A stretch of DNA of 64,000 nt from Paraburkholderia sp. PGU19 (GTDB lineage: Bacteria; Pseudomonadota; Gammaproteobacteria; Burkholderiales; Burkholderiaceae): assembly GCF_013426915.1 (NCBI RefSeq), contig NZ_AP023180.1, positions 1,054,001-1,118,000 on the forward strand, written 5' to 3'. Both the position numbers and the translations under genes were made by a program. The notes below the pieces were generated by a model, which was not told the origin of the DNA, ran no database searches, and saw nothing but the letters and a program-made list of their open reading frames with translations. This document shows, piece after piece, positions 9,461-18,002 of the stretch. Each line of letters opens with the position of its first letter. Position 1 is the stretch's first letter.

Positions 9461-9736
9461 CGATACGGCTGACCTCGTAGTCACGCACGTCGCTTTCCAC
9501 CCGCCGCATTGATCTCGACGCACTGGCGCATGCCAGCGCGCGACGATCCCGCTTTGCCGCGATGGCGGGCATGGCCTGCTTTGTCACTGCAACGGCAGGT
9601 TTGGACAGCGGCGTCGACAGCACCTGACAGTACGATACAAGCACGACAGACCGCTCGGACTCACCGGCCGATGCAGCTCCATGACGTGCGAGACACGATG
9701 AAAATGGGGAATGCACGCCGGCAACTGGAAAAACGC

Positions 9737-10207
9737 ATGAACGAACTGAACGGTTACGACTATGAAGACCTGCAACCTGGCATGAGCGCCAGCTTTGCCA
9801 AGACCATCACGGAAGCCGACATTCTGTTGTTCGCGGGCGCGTCGGGCGACATGAACGCGGTTCACATTAACGAGCAATTTGCGCAGACGACGCCCTTCAA
9901 GGGGCGCATCGCGCACGGCATGCTCACCGCGAGCATCATCTCCGCGACCATTGCCGGCCGGCTGCCGGGTCCCGGCACCGTCTATCTTGGGCAGAATCTC
10001 CGGTTCAAGGCCCCCGTACGGCCAGGCGACACAGTGCACGCAGAGGTGACCATCAAGGAACTGATCCCGGAAAAACGCCGGGTGGTGATGTCGACGGTCT
10101 GCACGGTCGGCGGCAAGGTCGTGATCGACGGCGACGCGCTCGTCATGCCGACTTCGCGCGGCGATCTGGGCAAGACACCCACGGGTCTTCCAGTGAATCA
10201 AAGGTAA
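9737..10207 (+). CDS. phaJ: (R)-specific enoyl-CoA hydratase, MaoC-like
   Basis: A 156-residue hot-dog fold hydratase that turns trans-2-enoyl-CoA from beta-oxidation into (R)-3-hydroxyacyl-CoA, the monomer for PHA synthase. The catalytic dyad is D38 and H43 in ASGDMNAVHINEQFA, followed by GRIAHGMLTAS, both closely matching Aeromonas PhaJ. The open frame extends upstream to 9509 without family-like sequence; 9737 is preferred, although 9698 is possible and neither has a strong ribosome binding site. It ends 15 bp before the PHA synthase start, so the two genes form a supply-and-polymerise pair. Confidence 0.88.
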   Translation: MNELNGYDYEDLQPGMSASFAKTITEADILLFAGASGDMNAVHINEQFAQTTPFKGRIAHGMLTASIISATIAGRLPGPGTVYLGQNLRFKAPVRPGDTVHAEVTIKELIPEKRRVVMSTVCTVGGKVVIDGDALVMPTSRGDLGKTPTGLPVNQR

Positions 10208-10222
10208 TGGTTGGGACTTGAT

Positions 10223-11965
10223 ATGAAGATGTTATTTAGCATGCCGGATGAGTTCGCGGCAGGCTGGCTCGATGCCAGCTTCAGTTTCTGGCGAGGACTG
10301 CCGCTAACCGACGGTCCCGACATGACCGTCATGGACGCCGACGGCAACGAGATCCACCCCGTCGCATCCGGCGCGCGAAACATCATGATGCGTGCCAGCA
10401 CCCGATACTGGCAACAGCAAGCAGAGCTTTGGAACAGCGCATTGACTCGCGTGCTCGGCACACAGCCGGGCGCGAAGCCGGTCGTGGAGCCGACGCGCGG
10501 CGACCGGCGCTTTCATGCCGAAGAATGGTCCGGAAATGGCTGGTTTGGCCTTCTGAAGGAAAACTATCTGATCAACGCCCAGATGCTCGAAGACATGACC
10601 GAGGCGAGCGCGTTGAACGAGAAGGAGAAACACAAGCTCCGGTTTTTCACGCGGCAGTTCATCGACCTGGCGAGCCCTTCGAATTTTGCCGCGACCAATC
10701 CCGAAGTGATCCGGCGTGCGTTCGAAACCAGCGGCAGCAGTCTGCTGGCGGGCCTCACGCATCTGCTGGAGGACATGAAGCAAGGCACCATTTCGATCAC
10801 CGATCAGAGCGCGTTCGAAGTGGGCCGCAGCGTCGCGGTGTCCGAAGGGTCGGTGGTGTTCGAGAACGATCTGTTCCAGCTGATCCAGTACGCACCGCTC
10901 ACGCCAACGGTCGCTCAGCGCCCGCTGGTGATCGTCCCGCCGTGCATCAACAAGTTCTACATTCTGGACCTGCAGCCTCAGAACTCCTTTGTGCGCTTTG
11001 CCAATGAACAGGGTCTCACCGTGTTCATGGTGTCCTGGCGCAATGCAGATGCACAGACGGCCAATACCCGCTGGGACGATTACCTCGAACAGGGTGTGAT
11101 GAAGGCCATCGACGTGGCGCGCGCCATCAGTCGCGCCGATAAGATCAATGCGTTGGGCTGGTGCGTCGGCGGCACGATGCTGTCGTCCGCACTCGCGGTG
11201 ATGCGTGCCAATGGCGACGAGTCGGTATCCAGTGCGACCTTGCTGACAGCGTTGCTCGACTTCAGCGAACCGGGCGACCTTGGCGTATTCATCGACGAAG
11301 CGGGTGTCTCGATGCGCGAGCAGACGATCGGGCGCGGCGGGCTGTATCCCGGACGTGAACTCGGCTTCACCTTTCAGACGTTACGCGCGAACGATCTGAT
11401 CTGGCCGTACGTCGTGAACAACTACCTGAAAGGCAAGACGCCGGCCGCATTCGATCTGCTGTACTGGAACGCGGACACGACGAATCTTCCCGGGCCGATG
11501 TATAGCTGGTATCTGCGCAACATGTATCTGGAGAACAATCTCCGCGTGCCCGGCAAGCTCACGATGTGCGGCACGGCCGTCGATCTCAAGCGCATCGACA
11601 TGCCCAGCTATCTGCTTGCAACGCAGGAGGATCACATCGTTCCATGGCAGTCCGCGTGGCGCTCGACACAATTGTTGGGCGGCAAGGTCGAATTCGTGCT
11701 GGGTGCTAGCGGGCATATTGCTGGCGTCATCAATCCCGCTTCGAAGAACAAGCGCAGCTATTGGACGAGCGACGAGTCTGCCAGCAACGCCGGGGCATGG
11801 CTGGCGTCCGCCGAAGAACAGCCGGGTAGCTGGTGGAATCATTGGATCGTTTGGCTTAAGCAGCATGCGGGCGAGCAGGTGAAAGCGCGCAAGGTGCTGG
11901 GCAACGCGAAACACAAGCCGATCGAACCGGCGCCTGGCAGATATGTGAAGGTGCGGGCGGACTAG
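10223..11965 (+). CDS. phaC: Class I poly(3-hydroxyalkanoate) synthase
   Basis: A 580-residue PHA synthase that polymerises (R)-3-hydroxyacyl-CoA on granule surfaces. The lipase-like box is GWCVGGT with nucleophile C314. The catalytic Asp is in LATQEDHIVPW (about residue 475) and the general-base His in GASGHIAGVINP (about residue 503). PHA synthase marks include PPCINKFYILDLQP and SWRNAD. The length fits class I enzymes, which need no PhaE or PhaR partner. The ATG at 10223 is used; a TTG at 10211 is in frame. No phaA, phaB or phasin gene is adjacent, so monomer supply through PhaJ and beta-oxidation is implied. Confidence 0.93.
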   Translation: MKMLFSMPDEFAAGWLDASFSFWRGLPLTDGPDMTVMDADGNEIHPVASGARNIMMRASTRYWQQQAELWNSALTRVLGTQPGAKPVVEPTRGDRRFHAEEWSGNGWFGLLKENYLINAQMLEDMTEASALNEKEKHKLRFFTRQFIDLASPSNFAATNPEVIRRAFETSGSSLLAGLTHLLEDMKQGTISITDQSAFEVGRSVAVSEGSVVFENDLFQLIQYAPLTPTVAQRPLVIVPPCINKFYILDLQPQNSFVRFANEQGLTVFMVSWRNADAQTANTRWDDYLEQGVMKAIDVARAISRADKINALGWCVGGTMLSSALAVMRANGDESVSSATLLTALLDFSEPGDLGVFIDEAGVSMREQTIGRGGLYPGRELGFTFQTLRANDLIWPYVVNNYLKGKTPAAFDLLYWNADTTNLPGPMYSWYLRNMYLENNLRVPGKLTMCGTAVDLKRIDMPSYLLATQEDHIVPWQSAWRSTQLLGGKVEFVLGASGHIAGVINPASKNKRSYWTSDESASNAGAWLASAEEQPGSWWNHWIVWLKQHAGEQVKARKVLGNAKHKPIEPAPGRYVKVRAD

Positions 11966-12121
11966 TGTCGTCGCACGCCGCCTGCCGGGACGATTGCATG
12001 AAGTAGACGGGAGCGCCCCTATCGCACGCGTCCCGCGATGCTGCTGTACTAGCGGCGATCAGGATGGAGAACGGTTCGCGGCCGAGTGCGGCTGGCAGTC
12101 GTGCAGGTTCGGCTGCCCTGC

Positions 12122-13933
12122 TCACTCAGAGTCAACGTGAGCGCGCAAGATGTCACGCTCTACACTCTTCCCGTGCAGTTCGCCGAACTGCAGTGCCGCA
12201 AGCTGCGCATAAAGCGGCGAACTCTGCAGAAGCTCTGTATGACGACCTTGCGCGACAATGCGGCCCTGGTCCAGAACGACGATGCGATCCGCTTGCTGCA
12301 CAGTCGCAAGTCGATGCGCGATGACTAGCGTCGTGCGGTTCAGCGCGGCGTTGTCCAGCGCCGTTTGCACGAGCCGTTCGCTCGCGGCATCGAGCGCGCT
12401 GGTCGCTTCGTCGAGCAGCAGGATGGGCGGGTTCTTGAGAATGGCGCGCGCAATGGCAAGGCGCTGACGCTGACCGCCGGACAGCCGCACGCCGCGCTCC
12501 CCCAGGAACGTGTCATAACCTTGCGGCAGTTCCTCGATAAAGCCGGCGGCAGCCGCCATCTCGGCGGCACGCTGTACTTGAGCGAGCGTTGCGTCGGGCA
12601 TCCCGTAGCGGATGTTGTCGAGCACGCTGCCCGAAAAGATCACCGATTCCTGCAACACGACGCCAATCGCCTTGCGCAATGAAGCAAGCGAAACCTGGTT
12701 CGTCGACACACCGTTGATCAGTACGTCGCCGGACTGCGGCTCGTAAAAGCGCAAGAGCAGTTGAAACAACGTTGTCTTGCCCGCGCCAGACGGCCCGACC
12801 AGCGCGACGTGCTCACCCGGACGCACATCGAGCGAGAAACCGGAGAGCGCGGCGATGCCGGGACGCGACGGATAAGAGAAGTTGACGTCGTGAAAACGGA
12901 TACCGTCTCCATGCGCGGGCAGCGGCACGGTCGTGGCGCCCTCCTCCACTGGCGAGCGCGCGGCCAGCAGTTGCAATAGCCGTTCCGTTGCGCCTGCAGC
13001 CCGCTGCAGATCGCCCCACACTTCGGCGACGGCGCCCACCGCACCCGCCGTGAAAACCGCATACAGGATGAACTGCGACAGCTGACCCGCTGTCATCTGT
13101 CCGGCGAGTACGGCCTGTGCGCCCAGCCAGAGCACGAACACGACGGCGGCGAACACGAACACGATCACCACCGCCGTCAGCGACGCGCGAGCGCGAATGC
13201 GTGTGAGCGCTGTGTCGAAGGCGAGTTCCACAGCACTGCCGAAGCGCTTCGCCTCGTAGGTCTCCTGCGTGTACGACTGCACGGTCGGCATCGCATTGAG
13301 CACTTCGCCCGCCAGCGCGCTGGCGTTCGCGATCTTGTCCTGACTCGCGCGCGAAAGCCGCCGCACGCGCCGCCCGAAGATCACGATGGGCGCCACCACT
13401 ACGACCAGCGTCACGATGATGTAGCCGGACAGCACCGGGCTCGTCGCGATCAGCATCCCAATGCCGCCGACGGCCAGCAGCACATTGCGCAATCCAAGCG
13501 ACAGGCTCGTGCCGACCACGGTCTGGATCAGCGTGGTGTCGGTGGTGAGCCGCGACAGCACCTCGCCCGTCTGCGTGGTCTCGAAGAACTGCGGGCTCAT
13601 CCGCATCACGTGGTCGTAGACGGCGCGCCGCAAATCGGCTGTGACCCGTTCGCCAAGCCACGACACCCAATAGAAACGCAGCGCCGTCGCGGCGGCGAGG
13701 ATCAGCGAGACGACGAAAAGCGCGATGAAATAGCGATCGATATGCGTGCGGTCGCCGCTCGCGAAGCCACGGTCGATCAGGTACTTGAACGCCACAGGCA
13801 GCGCCAGCGTCGCGCCCGCCGACGTCAGGAGCGCCAGGAACGCGAGCGCCCAGCGCCGCGCATACGGGCGCAGGAACGGCAGCAAGGAAAAAAGCGGAGC
13901 GACGCGTAGCGTGCGCGCGGCGGTATCGGGCAT
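12122..13933 (-). CDS. MsbA-like half-size ABC exporter (fused permease/ATPase)
   Basis: A 603-residue fused ABC exporter that would act as a homodimer in the inner membrane. Residues 1 to about 320 form the six-helix transmembrane domain with the coupling-helix region QTGEVLSRLTTDT. The ATPase domain has Walker A GPSGAGKTT, a Q-loop QESVIFSG, signature LSGGQRQR, Walker B ILLLDEATSALD and H-loop IAHRLAT. It resembles the MsbA-related exporter subfamily of proteobacteria of unknown substrate rather than true lipid A flippase. It is a single gene convergent with phaC, with no linked periplasmic adaptor or outer-membrane factor. Confidence 0.9.
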   Translation of the reverse strand: MPDTAARTLRVAPLFSLLPFLRPYARRWALAFLALLTSAGATLALPVAFKYLIDRGFASGDRTHIDRYFIALFVVSLILAAATALRFYWVSWLGERVTADLRRAVYDHVMRMSPQFFETTQTGEVLSRLTTDTTLIQTVVGTSLSLGLRNVLLAVGGIGMLIATSPVLSGYIIVTLVVVVAPIVIFGRRVRRLSRASQDKIANASALAGEVLNAMPTVQSYTQETYEAKRFGSAVELAFDTALTRIRARASLTAVVIVFVFAAVVFVLWLGAQAVLAGQMTAGQLSQFILYAVFTAGAVGAVAEVWGDLQRAAGATERLLQLLAARSPVEEGATTVPLPAHGDGIRFHDVNFSYPSRPGIAALSGFSLDVRPGEHVALVGPSGAGKTTLFQLLLRFYEPQSGDVLINGVSTNQVSLASLRKAIGVVLQESVIFSGSVLDNIRYGMPDATLAQVQRAAEMAAAAGFIEELPQGYDTFLGERGVRLSGGQRQRLAIARAILKNPPILLLDEATSALDAASERLVQTALDNAALNRTTLVIAHRLATVQQADRIVVLDQGRIVAQGRHTELLQSSPLYAQLAALQFGELHGKSVERDILRAHVDSE

Positions 13934-14020
13934 GGAGATGTCTGAGTGGATGGGCGACAGAGAGATTATGTCAGCCCGTGGAGGGGGACGTTCGCGGCGC
14001 GGTTTCTTATTTGCCGGTCG

Positions 14021-14272
14021 CTAGAACAGATTGTCTTCTTCCCTCGTCAGCGCGTCGCCGTGGTGTTTTCGTTCGAGGCGCGTCGTGGCTTCCAGCAGAT
14101 GCACGCCGGCGGGCGTCAGCATCGGACGACGCCATCCGCCAACGCGCGGCTCGATGGAGATCAGCCGGTAATCCAGCAAGGTATCGAGTTCGACACGCGT
14201 CGTGTCGATCTGATCGGGTGCGCTGCCCACGAGCATCAGCGTGGCCAATTCATGTGGACTGAGCATGGTCAT
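14021..14272 (-). CDS. Small uncharacterised protein, paralogue of the product at 23354-23548
   Basis: An 83-residue cytoplasmic protein with no recognised domain name. The core LSPHELATLMLV, followed by an acidic helix, LDTLLDYRLISIE and a LTPAGVHLLEA-type end, reads like a compact winged-helix fold (wing after RPMLTP), but this is inference. A second copy of the same pattern lies near 23.4 kb. It starts at 14272 after GAGGTTGGGACA, 28 bp behind the ferredoxin stop, and is the last gene of the ECF sigma operon. It may be a small regulator or adaptor. Confidence 0.65.
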   Translation of the reverse strand: MTMLSPHELATLMLVGSAPDQIDTTRVELDTLLDYRLISIEPRVGGWRRPMLTPAGVHLLEATTRLERKHHGDALTREEDNLF

Positions 14273-14300
14273 TGTCCCAACCTCGATGTGAAACGGCTGT

Positions 14301-14597
14301 TCAGCGCATCCTGACGAGCGTGATGGCGTGCTCGGGACACGCCGACACACAATGCCCGCACGCGCGGCACGCGTCCGCACGCGGCGCGTAGGCGACCTTC
14401 ATGCCATGCACGCGCAGCTTGAGCCGTTGCAATGGGCGCAGCGCCTGATAGTCGGCCGCATCGATGCGGCGGATGTCGAACACGTTTTCAGGGCAAACAA
14501 CCGCGCAATCCGCCTTGCCTTCGCAACGGGCGAAATCGACCTTTGGGACGATCACGCCGGGCGGCTGTTTGCAGGCCGAAGTGGCATTGTCTGTCAT
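14301..14597 (-). CDS. Two-cluster ferredoxin with atypical first motif
   Basis: A 98-residue electron carrier with two cluster sites. The second is a canonical 4Fe-4S motif, C77-x2-C80-x2-C83-x3-C87-P (CRACGHCVSACP). The first is spaced C25-x5-C31-x3-C35-P (CEGKADCAVVCP), lacking the usual second cysteine, so it probably holds a [3Fe-4S] cluster or recruits another residue, as in 7Fe ferredoxins. The start overlaps the stop of the upstream membrane-protein gene in an ATGA, which indicates translational coupling inside the ECF sigma operon. Its redox partner is unknown. Confidence 0.85.
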   Translation of the reverse strand: MTDNATSACKQPPGVIVPKVDFARCEGKADCAVVCPENVFDIRRIDAADYQALRPLQRLKLRVHGMKVAYAPRADACRACGHCVSACPEHAITLVRMR

Positions 14598-14908
14598 GTG
14601 CCCGCTCCCTCGTTCTGGCGCGAAGCCGACGTCGGGTCGTTGCGCAGCCGCTCGCGCTCCTGCTGCGTCATCTGTTGCCAGTGATGCCATTGCCGGGCTT
14701 TGTAGCAACCGCCATGTCCCCGGAATCCGCCGAAAAGAATCCGGCAGAGCACGAGCAGACCGATCGCGTGCGGATAGTCGATCGCATGCGCATCGATGAC
14801 GAGGGTCGGGATGATCCAGTTCCATAGCCTCATGACGATCCAGCCCAGCAGCGCAATGCTCAGCACGAGCAACAGCGCCTTGGCAATAATTTTGCGGCGG
14901 AACTTCAT
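14594..14908 (-). CDS. Two-helix membrane protein linked to an ECF sigma factor
   Basis: A 104-residue inner-membrane protein. The first helix (about residues 8-28, IIAKALLLVLSIALLGWIVM) runs into RLWNWIIP. The second (about residues 45-60, AIGLLVLCRILFGGF) is followed by a His/Trp-rich cytoplasmic tail with WQQMTQQERERLR. Small proteins with WNW-x-x-P, ILFGGF and an M[TS]-x-x-ER tail are commonly encoded beside ECF sigma factors in many phyla. An anti-sigma role is plausible but unproven. The start at 14908 is preceded by AAGGAG, and an out-of-frame ATG at 14913 opens only a two-codon frame. It begins 16 bp after the sigma factor stop. Confidence 0.8.
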   Translation of the reverse strand: MKFRRKIIAKALLLVLSIALLGWIVMRLWNWIIPTLVIDAHAIDYPHAIGLLVLCRILFGGFRGHGGCYKARQWHHWQQMTQQERERLRNDPTSASRQNEGAGT

Positions 14909-14924
14909 TCCATTCTCCTTGGGT

Positions 14925-15521
14925 TCATATCTCGAAGTCGTCGTAGGACGATCGCAGGCGCTCGCGCAGATGCAGGACCGCGTAACGCTTGCGCGCCAGC
15001 AGCGTGTTGATGCCGACGCCCGTCGCGGCCGCCAACTCCTTGAAGCTGCGCCCGTCCAGTTCGTGAGCGATGAACACCTCGCGCTGGTTCGCGGGCAACT
15101 CGTCGAGCGCGGCGCGCAGTGTGGCGAGCAGCGCCGCGCGTGCGTAAGCGGCCTCGGGTCCGGCATCGGCGGAGGGCAGCGTCAGGTCCAGGCGGAATTC
15201 GCCATCGGCTTCGTCGGCATCGGCGCGATTAGCGCTATTGGCGGCATCGGACAGTGGCACTTCCTTCTTCTTGCGGAAGCGGTCGATGATCCTGTTTCTC
15301 GCGACCCGAAACAGCCACGCGCCGACCTGCTCAACGGGGTCCGGCAGCCGCCAGGCCTCGACGAGCTCTTCGAAAACGTCCTGAAGGATGTCCTCGGCTT
15401 CGTCCTGATCGATGACGCGACGGCGGATGAAATTGCGCAGCCTCGGACGCTCGCGGGCGACCGCATCGGCGATTTCGCGGTCCTGCTGGGTCATCGTGCT
15501 CGGGGCGTTTGGCGGTTCCAT
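14925..15521 (-). CDS. ECF-type RNA polymerase sigma factor
   Basis: A 198-residue sigma-70-family factor with region 2 (DEAEDILQDVFEELVEAW, GAWLFRVARNRIIDRFRKKK) and region 4 (LPANQREVFIAHELDGRSFKELAAATGVGINTLLARKRYAVLHLRERL). The linker between them is acidic and Ala/Asp rich. The start at 15521 (MEPPNAPSTMTQQDREIADAV) is preferred, since the open frame further upstream is AT-rich and unlike the family; a second Met ten residues on is possible. It leads an operon of membrane protein, ferredoxin and small protein. No classical zinc-binding anti-sigma gene is present, so the small membrane protein is the best candidate partner. Confidence 0.9.
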   Translation of the reverse strand: MEPPNAPSTMTQQDREIADAVARERPRLRNFIRRRVIDQDEAEDILQDVFEELVEAWRLPDPVEQVGAWLFRVARNRIIDRFRKKKEVPLSDAANSANRADADEADGEFRLDLTLPSADAGPEAAYARAALLATLRAALDELPANQREVFIAHELDGRSFKELAAATGVGINTLLARKRYAVLHLRERLRSSYDDFEI

Positions 15522-15761
15522 ACCCGTGATGACGAACCGCGGAGAAAAATATTGTGACGCGAGTGACCGACTGATAAAACGGAAGGTGAATACAAAAAGC
15601 AGCTTTCGCTTTAATGTAATTTTTTCAAAAGCTGAGGTCGGAATGAGCGTGACCTGATTTGCACCAAGTGCCTCCCGTGACCCGCTGTGCGCGCCCGGTT
15701 GCCGACGCACTCGAAAGCCTCTATGGCGTCCGAATACCCGGCGTTTGAGATCGCCTCAAAC

Positions 15762-16673
15762 TCAACTAGCGATGGCGCGAACCCGGCGTGATGCCGCACG
15801 CATCCGTCGACATTTCTGCTTTTCCAACCATTGCAACGACTCCTGCACGACCTCGGGCGGGACTTCGTTGAATGACGCGCTGCGAATCAGGGTCTCACTT
15901 GCGGCAATGTCGTTGAACTGTCCCAGCTTGTTTTGCACGGACGTCAATTCTTTGATCGTGCGATCGTGCCCGCCTTTGATAAAGGGTTGAAAAAACTCGA
16001 GCAGGTACCTCAACTTCTTGCCCGCCTTTCGAACATCGTGAAGATTTTCCTCGTGGGCGATCTCGCTGCGTGCTGCGCGCCTGCTTCGCTTTCGAAGCGC
16101 GCGCTGAGCAAGACGAACCCGCGCCTCGGCGAACGCTCGAACAGGAAGATCGTTGCAACGCGTCTGCAGCGTCATTTGCGCGCGAAGCAAGACATCGTTC
16201 AAGAACATCTCGACATCGTCGCTTTTGATCATCGTCTGGCTATGCGCGACCGCCTGGGCGCGCTTCTCGCGCGCTGCGGCCACCAGCAGCGCGATCGATG
16301 CGCGTGACGCCTGAGCGGATTTCAGGAGATCGCCTGCGATGTCCCAATCACGCGTTCCGCCTGCCAACGCAGCAAGACGCTTGAATTCTTCGGTGGCTTG
16401 TGCGGTCGCTTCCTCTCCGAGATAAGGGGAATACGCCCAGTACAAGGCGCGAAGCTTTCTGAAAGCGACGCGAAGCTGATGGAACCCCTCGGCATCGCTC
16501 TGTGTGGACAGATCTCTCGCCCTTTGCACAGCCTCCGCTACCACGGGCGTCGCCAGTGATGCGAAGGTACTGGCGATGGTGCTCGCGCTTGAGAGCGATG
16601 AACCGGGCGGCCGCCGGTCGAATTTGAAGCGATTGTTTAGCCGCGGCAAGGGCCAGTCACCATCCATATCCAT
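15762..16673 (-). CDS. CHAD domain protein
   Basis: A 303-residue, strongly basic, alpha-helical protein with the CHAD (conserved histidine alpha-helical) domain. Key parts are the first repeat FHQLRVAFRKLRALYWAY and the second repeat LHDVRKAGKKLRYLLEFFQP, each with the conserved His and Arg/Lys residues. CHAD domains bind inorganic polyphosphate and target proteins to polyphosphate or PHA granules in several bacteria. That may be relevant here, because phaC lies 4 kb away, but the genes are not in one operon. No CYTH/triphosphatase domain is fused. It diverges from the NUDIX gene. Confidence 0.88.
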   Translation of the reverse strand: MDMDGDWPLPRLNNRFKFDRRPPGSSLSSASTIASTFASLATPVVAEAVQRARDLSTQSDAEGFHQLRVAFRKLRALYWAYSPYLGEEATAQATEEFKRLAALAGGTRDWDIAGDLLKSAQASRASIALLVAAAREKRAQAVAHSQTMIKSDDVEMFLNDVLLRAQMTLQTRCNDLPVRAFAEARVRLAQRALRKRSRRAARSEIAHEENLHDVRKAGKKLRYLLEFFQPFIKGGHDRTIKELTSVQNKLGQFNDIAASETLIRSASFNEVPPEVVQESLQWLEKQKCRRMRAASRRVRAIAS

Positions 16674-16921
16674 TTCAGCCTCGAGTCGGACAAAAATACA
16701 TTTGCCCGGGACCTTACCATACTCATCTCCGAGCGCCCGCGCTCTTCGTGACGTTTTAATGACATGCCTCTAAAGTGTGGCGCGTACGCCGCCCGCGCTT
16801 CGCGAAATCGCCGTGCTTCCGCTGTTTTGCATTAGGATGCCGGGTTACGTCATGCACTGCCCGATACACTCGCGCATCGGGCAATGCATGAAAATTCCTG
16901 GAACATACGTGGGAGTTCGTT

Positions 16922-17290
16922 TTGAAGAAACGCGCCACCGTGGTCTGCCGCAGAGGCAAGCGAATCCTCCTGGTCGCACGTAGTGAATCAAAGTGGGCTT
17001 TGCCGGGCGGCATCCTCAAGCGTGGAGAACATCGCACGGACGCCGCGCTTCGAGAACTCAAGGAAGAAACGCGGCTTACAGGGAAGTCAGCCAAGCATCT
17101 CTTCGACTTCCGTGGCAAGCAGAAACACCATCACGTGTTCTCCTGCGAAATCCCGAATCGCGCCAAAGCTCGCCCGAGTAACGAAATATCCAGGTGTCGC
17201 TGGGTTCACCTCGACGACATCCCTCGCCTCATGACGAGCCGGCCGACGACCGATATCGTGAAACTCATGAGTCAACAGCGCAGGAAGTAA
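16922..17290 (+). CDS. NUDIX hydrolase
   Basis: A 122-residue NUDIX phosphohydrolase. The NUDIX box is at about residues 30-52 (G-x5-E36 ... R44-E45-L-x-E48-E49), with Arg in place of the usual Gly near the end of the box. The small size and basic C-terminus resemble diphosphoinositol-polyphosphate or dinucleoside-polyphosphate phosphohydrolases. Translation starts at a TTG at 16922: GGGAG lies seven bases upstream and no in-frame ATG or GTG precedes it. Its neighbour is a CHAD protein, and both families handle polyphosphate-like anions, which makes a shared role in phosphate storage or stress possible but unproven. Confidence 0.85.
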   Translation: MKKRATVVCRRGKRILLVARSESKWALPGGILKRGEHRTDAALRELKEETRLTGKSAKHLFDFRGKQKHHHVFSCEIPNRAKARPSNEISRCRWVHLDDIPRLMTSRPTTDIVKLMSQQRRK

Positions 17291-17807
17291 CCTCGTTTTC
17301 GAGGTGGACTGCACGCCGCCAACGGCGTGCAGACGCCGCCAACGGCGTGCAGACGCCGCGTCTCGTCCACGGGTCGTTCGGCCACGGCAGCCAGGCTGGG
17401 CATGCGGCGCTGTGCAAACTGGCCGGAAGACCCCATGAGCCACGCCCGTGCGACCAGGTCTAGCGCAACCCGATCACCAGAAAGAAACCGGCGCGTGTTA
17501 AGCAAGCTACCTGGCTTTGATTTCTAACCATGTCGCAGCCAGTTCCGGACTCGTAACTCCATATTCCGAAAACTTGATTTCACTCCCGTAATAGACAATC
17601 ACACTGCCACTCATCGCGCGATATCGCCTAAGGCAATTGACGCCATTTCCCGCGAAATTTCATAATCAATTTCAGGCAGACGAGATTCCCATATAGTTCG
17701 TAAAGACCGAACTTATCGAATCGACAGATTCGAGTCAAAGCGAATGCAGCCCCGGCAAGTCGAATTAATATGCAATTACTTAATGGATTAGCCTCTCCGG
17801 CACCAGC
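17291..17807. other. Non-coding, more AT-rich region downstream of the NUDIX gene
   Basis: No convincing gene is seen. The first 70 bases hold the tandem hairpin repeat described separately. From about 17460 on the sequence is markedly more AT-rich than its surroundings, with a short 7-bp inverted repeat (TCGAATC / GATTCGA) at 17716-17733. Frames here are short and lack ribosome binding sites. Confidence 0.6.
17311..17360. repeat. Two tandem copies of a 20-bp self-complementary repeat
   Basis: The unit ACGCCGCCAACGGCGTGCAG occurs at 17313-17332 and 17333-17352, followed by a partial third copy ACGCCGCG. Each unit folds on itself; the first gives a perfect 8-bp stem (GCACGCCG / CGGCGTGC) around CCAA at 17311-17330. 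It lies 20 bp after the NUDIX stop and could act as a terminator or REP-like element, although no T tract follows. Confidence 0.75.
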
Positions 17808-18002
17808 TCAGTTGAAATTGTGTTCACTTCGCAAGCTCTGCCGCACACGTCTCTCAGCGAACAGAGCCACATAGTCCAAAATTCGTGCTTCCTTGCTGTA
17901 CTCGGCCCATGCCTGCTGGTACAGCCTTGATACCATCTCCATCGGAGCGAGGGTGTCAGCCGCAATGGCCTTGACGATGTTCTCAACGGCAGCCTGGTTC
18001 AT
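17808..18002 (-). CDS. DUF3562 small protein
   Basis: A 64-residue protein starting MNQAAVENIVKAIAADTLAP and containing YQQAWAEYSKEARILDYVALFAERRVR, the pattern of DUF3562 proteins that occur in multiple copies in Burkholderia and relatives. The fold looks all-helical; no function is known. The start at 18002 is preferred over an upstream Met sixteen residues earlier because GGAGTCCGATAT precedes it and it matches the family N-terminus. It stands alone in a gene-poor, AT-rich patch, so it is probably monocistronic. Confidence 0.78.
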   Translation of the reverse strand: MNQAAVENIVKAIAADTLAPMEMVSRLYQQAWAEYSKEARILDYVALFAERRVRQSLRSEHNFN

